From: JAEUSE01 sp964648985
GTDB lineage: Bacteria; Patescibacteriota; Doudnabacteria; UBA920
Direction of reading: 5' to 3'
DNA length: 64,000 nucleotides
Assembly: GCA_964648985.1 (NCBI GenBank)
Contig: CAZYMS010000001.1
Coordinates: 1-64,000 of the forward strand
The position numbers were made by a program, and so were the translations under genes. The notes under the pieces were generated by a model. That model saw only the letters and a program-made list of their open reading frames with translations. It was not told the DNA's origin and made no database searches. Below, piece after piece: positions 59,601 through 64,000 of this stretch (its first letter is position 1; each line of letters starts with the position of its first letter).

Positions 59601-62600
59601 TGTGCCTGTGCTGTGGGTGTTTGAGTTGGCTATGTAAGCACCATAAGAGTTAAGTGTGCCTCCTGTAGTGAGCCTTCCGTTGGCTTGCGCGAATATACCA
59701 TAAGAATTTACTGTTGCGCCGGTAGTGGAATCACTCGAAGTTGGTAAGAAATATCCGCCGTATATATTGGTTGTTCCACCGTTGCTGGCACCCGTGCTGC
59801 TGCTAGGGGCAGAGTAAATACCGTATATGTCCCTAGTATTTGCGGATATGGCACCTGTTGCGTTGGCTGAGAAATATCCGCCATAGAGGGCATATGAATT
59901 GCTGGTAGAGTCAGATGTGACGTTGGAATACAATCCATAACCAGTTTTGCCTCCGTTTCCTGTCATAGTTAGATTGCTTTGCAAGTTGTAATTTGTTTTA
60001 TTCGTAGCCGTGCTGTCGGTTCCGTCAATTTTTATGCCGTATCCGGTGCTAGTACTGCCGGAATAGTCTGGTGCAAAGTAGGCGAGTACGCCGGCAGTAC
60101 TACCACTTCCTACATCCGAAACGACTTTCATAAAACCAGAAGATGTCCCTGTGATAACCCCGGTGGACGTCGGACCAGTAAGTGAAAGGGCGGACCCGGT
60201 TGTTAGAGAAGTCATGGATATTGCCTGACCAATGCCCACCGTTGAAGAGTTTGCCGCTAAGTTGATAAACGTGGCCGCACCTGTGGTGGAAGTAGAGCTA
60301 AGGTTAATAAGGCTGCCGGTGAATCCGGTGGTGGTTCCGGTCTGGGCAATGTCAATGTATTTAGCCGAGGTTTGGCTTGCGCCGTTGGCTGCGATAGACA
60401 TCATGGTGCCGGATGTAAGGCTGTTGCTGTTGAAGGCAAGGAGTCCGGTCCCCGTGTAAGCGCCACCATTTGCGCTAATGTTCAGTGCGGTACCGGTAGA
60501 TGCTGTGCCCATCACTAATCCCATAAGTTGGCCACCTGCCATAGATCCACCACCAGTGACCTGAATACCGGTACCGCTGGTAATGCCGGTGGTTGATATA
60601 TTTAAGGCTGTGCCTGTAAAGCTGGCTGTATTATTTGTAAGGTTTACTAAGGTGCCCGCAGTAGAAGCGGACGAGGTGACATTGAGCAACCCTCCGGTAG
60701 AGGTGTATGCTCCGCTGTGGCTGATTTGTACTAAACCATTTGCGATAGCCGAAGTTCCCGAAGCAGACACTTTCAAAGCGGCGCCGCTTGTAATACCTGA
60801 GCCAGCAGCTATGTTTGTAATTGTACCGGTTGTTATGCCGGTGCCAGACACGCTTTGTACAACACCGCCTGTGGTTGCGTTGCCTGTGACGTTGAGTAGG
60901 CCGCCGCTGCCAGTGTATGCCCCACTTGCCGTGAGTTGTACTATACCGTTTGTTACTGCGCCAGTGGTGGCGGAAGTAACTTTTAAGGCTGAGCCGGATG
61001 TAAGGCCGGTAGCAGAAGAGGTGATAGAGAGGTTGTCTGTTGTGGTGGTAGCACCCCAGTCTAATGTTTGGGTAGTAGTGCCCATGTTTATGGCGCCATT
61101 GCCGCTGGGGTCGCCAATAGCGTCAAATGCCGTTGCCGCACCCGCGCAGCCTGTACAAGAAGTAACCGTTAAGGCGCCACCACTGGTAAGTTTTGCGACA
61201 CTTGTATTTGCGACTTGGAAGTCGAAAAAGTTACCCGTAAAGCTTGCAGGATTGGCCCCGATGTATGTTCCGTTGGTCGAGCCGCTGGAAAGAGCTGTGT
61301 TTGAAAGATTGAATAATGCATGCGTTGCAGAGGCGTTTATAGCCGTACTAATAGAAAGGGGGTCTACCGGGGTGCCCGTGCCAATGCCAAGCCCTGTCGA
61401 GTTCCAAATTCCCGTGGTTGAGTTGTTAACGCTGAAGGTAATGTTGCCACCGCTTGATCCAGAAACACCAGCTCTTAATAGAAGGTTGCTTGCGCCGCTG
61501 TCTCCATTGTTTCCAACTGAGACAGTTGCCGCTGGTTGGTACCAATAGCCAGAAGTGGCACTAAAATTGGTAATGCCTTGACCGATTGTAGAAATACCAC
61601 CGGCCTCATTTAGGCTAAATGCAGTTGTTCCATTAAGTTTTACATCTATTATTCTTCCGTTAAACCCGCTTGGTGCGTTTATACCAAGACCTGTGCCGCT
61701 TGTGGACCACCCGGTAGACGTCGCTCCGCTTGCTTCGACTAAGAGTTGGGGTTTGGTGGTGGTTGAGTCACCACCAGTGAACCACGAGCCACTTAATTTG
61801 GCTCCTGGGTTGGATGCTGCACCGTTCGATCCAATGTGTAAGAAAGCGGTAGGGGAGGTGGTCCCTATTCCAACATTGCCACCAGTAAATACTGCTCCAT
61901 AATTGTTGGTTGCGCCGGTTGGAGCATCAATATATAGCCCATATCCGTTGGTTACGGCGCCTGAACCAGTAGTAAGGTCTGCCGTGCCAATTCTGAGCCC
62001 TACCGCATTGGTAATGGCTACGCCAGTAGAACCGGCTGCTATGGGAGCAGAAGAAATAGTTACGCTGTTTGCGTTAGTAATCGCGACTTGTGTTGCGTCA
62101 TTGTCTTGTATGGTAGGCGCGTTAAATAAGAAGCTGTCCATTGCAGTAGTAACAGCAGTAGAGCCAGTAAGCGTAATAGTAGGGGAGGTAAAGGTCCCCG
62201 TCGTATACTCTGCGCTTGTCGCGCTTGCGACGGTTTGGGCTGGGGCGACGACATGTAAAGCGGAGCTGGGGTTAGTGATGCCAATGCCGATTTCTCCCGC
62301 AAAATAGCTGTCAGAAGTTGAGGAGCTGTATATGCTGTAATTTCCAGTAGCGGGTACACTAGAACCTAAAACCAGGTTAATGTAGTCTGAGGCACTCGTA
62401 GAAGCATACGCGTGCAAACCTACATTGAGCACCCCGCCACCTGCTACAGTAGCCTGGAATTGACCTGCTATATTTGTATACGCATTGTTTGCTATTGCGT
62501 ACAGACCTATGTTCGTATTGTCAGTCCCGCTAGTGCTGTTGGCAAAGTACCCAGTATAGGTAGTTTGGTTGTTAGCACTCGTGCCAGCAGAAGAAACATT

Positions 62601-64000
62601 TAATGCCTTTTGAGTGTTAGACGCAGCGCCAGTACCTGTAACTGCGATAGTAGCCAGAGATCCCGAGGTTAGCGAAGAGCTGGCCAAGGAAAGGGCGGTA
62701 CCCGTAGTCAGAGAGTTTGCTACATAAGATAATCCTGTTGTAGTGGTGCCCGTAAAGTTTTGGGTCCAGGTATTAGCTCCTTGGTTAAGAACAAGAGCCG
62801 CATCCAGGTCCATGGTATCTTCAAAGTCTGTGTAGTCTAGGGTGTCGTCATCTACTTCACCTCCAGAAATTGTAGTACCCAGTACTGTCTGTAAATCGCC
62901 GCTTGAGAGTTGCAATCCGGTGCCTACAAACTCATCTATTGCGTCACTGCCAATAGTAATGGTTTGAGCTGCAGCTATGGTGATGCCTGCATCAAAGGTT
63001 GTGGCGTTGGTTATATTTCCGCCAGACACAGTAAGGTCTCCTGCAAACGTACCGTTGCCGGATGAATCTATAGTGAGTTTATCGCTTGTTCCAAGCGCTG
63101 AACCAGAAATCTTAAATTTGTCGCTATCGGAATTGTCGATTCCTATAGTAAACGTGTTTGTGCCATCTGCGAGTTCAAAGCCGATTTGCGGATCGCCCGT
63201 GCTTGTGTTTCCGATACTTATTTGAATAGGGCTGGAAGAGGAGCCTAATACTTCTAGTTTTTGATCCGGTGTAACATCGCCAATACCGACATTGCCATTC
63301 GTATCAATGCTTAAGAACGGATTGGTCCCGGGTGTGGTGCCGTCGCCAATTTGAAAGGTGTCATCATCATCGCCCCCTGCGTCATCTTGTACTCCCATCC
63401 AAAAATCAGTATCAGTAGCGGTGGTTGCGTTGAGTACCAGGCTCGGATCTGCTTTTGTGATGGTTTGGTTTGCGCTAAATACATTGGCCTGGTTTAAGTA
63501 GGCGACATTGTTCAATGTTCCCGCTGTGTTAATGTTCGTCCCACTAAGCAAATAGTTGGCTGCGTCAAATGAGGTGTAGCCACTATCATCACCGAGCCTT
63601 GCTTGCAGTGTCGCGCTGCTCCGTTTAAGGGCAGGGAAGGAGGTTGTTGCTCCACCAAAAATAAGTAAGTTAAATGCGTTTGTGGCGCTATTTTGCAATA
63701 ATAAATTAGAGTCAGCAGGAGAGCTTATAACACTGCGACCGTTAAATCCAATATACCTACTTGCTGCGGCGTATATGTCGTTTCCGCCGAATATAGTACT
63801 GGCGGTTGTTACCGTACCATCACTTTGTACAGAGAGTTTGCTAACGCCGCCGGTCTGCAAATCTAACAAATATTTGCCTGCGCTCCCGGTCGCTGTTTCA
63901 GTGGCGTTTACTAGAAGGGCGGTATATCCCCCAGCTCCGCTTTGGTTAATGACTGGTGCTATGCGTGCAAAAGTTTGAGCTGCCGTGCCAGTCAGTTCGC
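56691..64000 (-). CDS. Giant fibre-like surface protein with internal peptidase S74 chaperone domain (5' truncated)
   Basis: The frame is open from the window end (64000) to the stop at 56691, so over 2430 residues are visible and the N-terminus is missing; the apparent start at 63869 is a TTG inside the frame. Most of it is Gly/Ser/Thr/Asn-rich beta-repeat sequence. At least five variants of VGIGTTSP are followed by a short L-x-V strand, a pattern of tail-fibre and beta-helix surface proteins. A carbohydrate-binding-like segment contains NAAWTKTGVSI and YAWGAQLEK. The S74 self-cleaving chaperone is present with its Ser-Lys pair in SDIRLKD (about 57930), but ~410 residues follow it, ending in a Pro/Glu-rich tail. 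It is probably a trimeric surface fibre. Confidence 0.8.
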   Translation of the reverse strand, partial: ELTGTAAQTFARIAPVINQSGAGGYTALLVNATETATGSAGKYLLDLQTGGVSKLSVQSDGTVTTASTIFGGNDIYAAASRYIGFNGRSVISSPADSNLLLQNSATNAFNLLIFGGATTSFPALKRSSATLQARLGDDSGYTSFDAANYLLSGTNINTAGTLNNVAYLNQANVFSANQTITKADPSLVLNATTATDTDFWMGVQDDAGGDDDDTFQIGDGTTPGTNPFLSIDTNGNVGIGDVTPDQKLEVLGSSSSPIQISIGNTSTGDPQIGFELADGTNTFTIGIDNSDSDKFKISGSALGTSDKLTIDSSGNGTFAGDLTVSGGNITNATTFDAGITIAAAQTITIGSDAIDEFVGTGLQLSSGDLQTVLGTTISGGEVDDDTLDYTDFEDTMDLDAALVLNQGANTWTQNFTGTTTTGLSYVANSLTTGTALSLASSSLTSGSLATIAVTGTGAASNTQKALNVSSAGTSANNQTTYTGYFANSTSGTDNTNIGLYAIANNAYTNIAGQFQATVAGGGVLNVGLHAYASTSASDYINLVLGSSVPATGNYSIYSSSTSDSYFAGEIGIGITNPSSALHVVAPAQTVASATSAEYTTGTFTSPTITLTGSTAVTTAMDSFLFNAPTIQDNDATQVAITNANSVTISSAPIAAGSTGVAITNAVGLRIGTADLTTGSGAVTNGYGLYIDAPTGATNNYGAVFTGGNVGIGTTSPTAFLHIGSNGAASNPGAKLSGSWFTGGDSTTTKPQLLVEASGATSTGWSTSGTGLGINAPSGFNGRIIDVKLNGTTAFSLNEAGGISTIGQGITNFSATSGYWYQPAATVSVGNNGDSGASNLLLRAGVSGSSGGNITFSVNNSTTGIWNSTGLGIGTGTPVDPLSISTAINASATHALFNLSNTALSSGSTNGTYIGANPASFTGNFFDFQVANTSVAKLTSGGALTVTSCTGCAGAATAFDAIGDPSGNGAINMGTTTQTLDWGATTTTDNLSITSSATGLTSGSALKVTSATTGAVTNGIVQLTASGAYTGSGGLLNVTGNATTGGVVQSVSGTGITTGTITNIAAGSGITSGAALKVSASGTSAIANGLVQISHSGAYTSTGGLLNVTSSASTAGTLVNLTNNTASFTGTALNISTTGITSGTGIQVTGGGSMAGGQLMGLVMGTASTGTALNISANGGAYTGTGLLAFNSNSLTSGTMMSIAANGASQTSAKYIDIAQTGTTTGFTGSLINLSSTSTTGAATFINLAANSSTVGIGQAISMTSLTTGSALSLTGPTSTGVITGTSSGFMKVVSDVGSGSTAGVLAYFAPDYSGSTSTGYGIKIDGTDSTATNKTNYNLQSNLTMTGNGGKTGYGLYSNVTSDSTSNSYALYGGYFSANATGAISANTRDIYGIYSAPSSSTGASNGGTTNIYGGYFLPTSSDSTTGATVNSYGIFAQANGRLTTGGTLNSYGAYIANSNTHSTGTTTKIGLYVEEPTSGDTNYAAIFAGGNIGVAKTTPSERLNLGDGSDLLLDSGYMYSPQGGFGRSENRIKYTEELDNAAWTKTGVSITANSTTGPDGYTTADTIGAGGSSTDNVKQADWLSTSSTSTTWTGSVWLKKSSGSGTVNLRLDSGNQTGTANTVTVTTSWQRFTVTQAFNGSSTGTVTFIINNGTTAYYAWGAQLEKQSTAGIYVRNGSRGNTNASMGLVVNSRESVGGGESATSNAFTFNFDGWDAAASGYTTGMYIRSLSDVGYAPYHIKTFNEAYDTYGSIATSNVSGFDFSTGGVTTGARYRFSDVSTNFATISNVTSQPGLRLIGSANIKANATSELTGDIDPAASTTVTGSGTAFLTELAVGDRITVTGETRTVTAIASDTSLTVDTAFSNNANDTTPDKLPALLSVIDSSNSPGLIIQNDGRVGIGTAAPDSLSTVDIQKSQNTYSILRVYNNNSGSSASARIALGNDSNAYGGQMIYSSSTETTFGGANSLNFYNGANAPIAFFTNGVNQRVTISGAGGFRIHAFGTGTVSSDASGNLTSSSDIRLKDVQGAFDRGLSSIMAIDPILYRWNALSGLDQTFLNAGFSAQNIQTAIPEAVDTDPQGYLSLSDRPILAALVNATKELNNTSLIQDPKGNVSKPSFTFTVGEQDGQVINEVGGGTIEGHDTSFIINQKDSGNLLQLQKDGMDNFLVANDGTVHINANLASGIVLEITNADTSLFTINTKGTAILTGTLVVKKDVAVLGRILGSTAIVAKNTSNETIHQGDLLMLTGATEEPILGDQPTLTIAKAVAGANTIIVGVADRNLSDFNISPDSPITDDPTTIKPGEYVSIVITGTYKKVFVNGSVSLGDKLTASTFAGKAAKLPSEAQGQVFGISLDSTPDNTGSIRVMLLSTFQQVTQIVQQAPVVQNNTPPENTHQTDPPSPTTEEGGDGAESETPAPEPTPAVDPEPEIVTE

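Noticed and set aside
60583..61548. 321-codon plus-strand frame inside the giant S74 gene
   Set aside because: Antisense of a Gly/Thr/Ser repeat region, which gives long Val/Pro/Ala frames by chance; no start signal.

Overview
The window looks like chromosomal core DNA of a Candidate Phyla Radiation (Patescibacteria) bacterium, most likely parcubacterial. This is an inference. It rests on compact housekeeping genes, near absence of Shine-Dalgarno sequences, FemAB, VanW and PilB genes, a membrane-tethered Clp ATPase, and very large secreted proteins beside minimal core genes. TGA is used as a normal stop. I see no rRNA, tRNA, CRISPR array or insertion sequence.

Layout. 0-6 kb: end of valS, a lipoprotein, a P-type Ca2+ ATPase and a HelD-like helicase that converges on rpoBC. 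6-14 kb: rpoC and rpoB on the minus strand, read from a strong promoter with a ~283-nt leader rich in inverted repeats. 14-21 kb: ruvA, a FemAB ligase, a small hypothetical protein, a membrane Clp ATPase, a short Mur ligase and a half-length TsaB. 21-37 kb: a surface and metabolism region with four secreted, membrane-anchored proteins sharing beta-sandwich modules, an ABC-2 exporter, a GH1 glycosidase, a SAM-hydrolase-like gene, uvrB and an MFS transporter. 37-47 kb: rpsT, DinB, a RhuM-Fic protein, a coiled-coil membrane protein, polA, pilB and a degenerate DHH protein. 47-52 kb: tsaE-vanW, ruvB with a PH-domain protein, a mannose-1-phosphate guanylyltransferase and a YbaK-like deacylase. 52-57 kb: recF-dnaN-dnaA with a probable oriC. 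57-64 kb: a giant S74-containing fibre-like protein, cut by the window end.

Three patterns run across the window. First, many core genes (helD-like, ruvA, the clp operon, the Mur ligase, the ABC ATPase, uvrB, polA, recF and others) have a -10 box ending 6-8 nt before the ATG, as expected for leaderless mRNAs. The four surface-protein genes instead have extended -10 boxes and A-rich leaders of about 23-64 nt. Second, degenerate 7-9-bp direct repeats, often in inverted pairs, occur between genes and also in frame inside the conserved proteins FemAB, the Mur ligase, TsaB and UvrB; a palindromic element sits in frame in PolA. Third, the rpoBC leader and an orphan unit at 29.7 kb (promoter, 21-codon leaderless ORF, terminator) are candidate undescribed RNA-level regulators.
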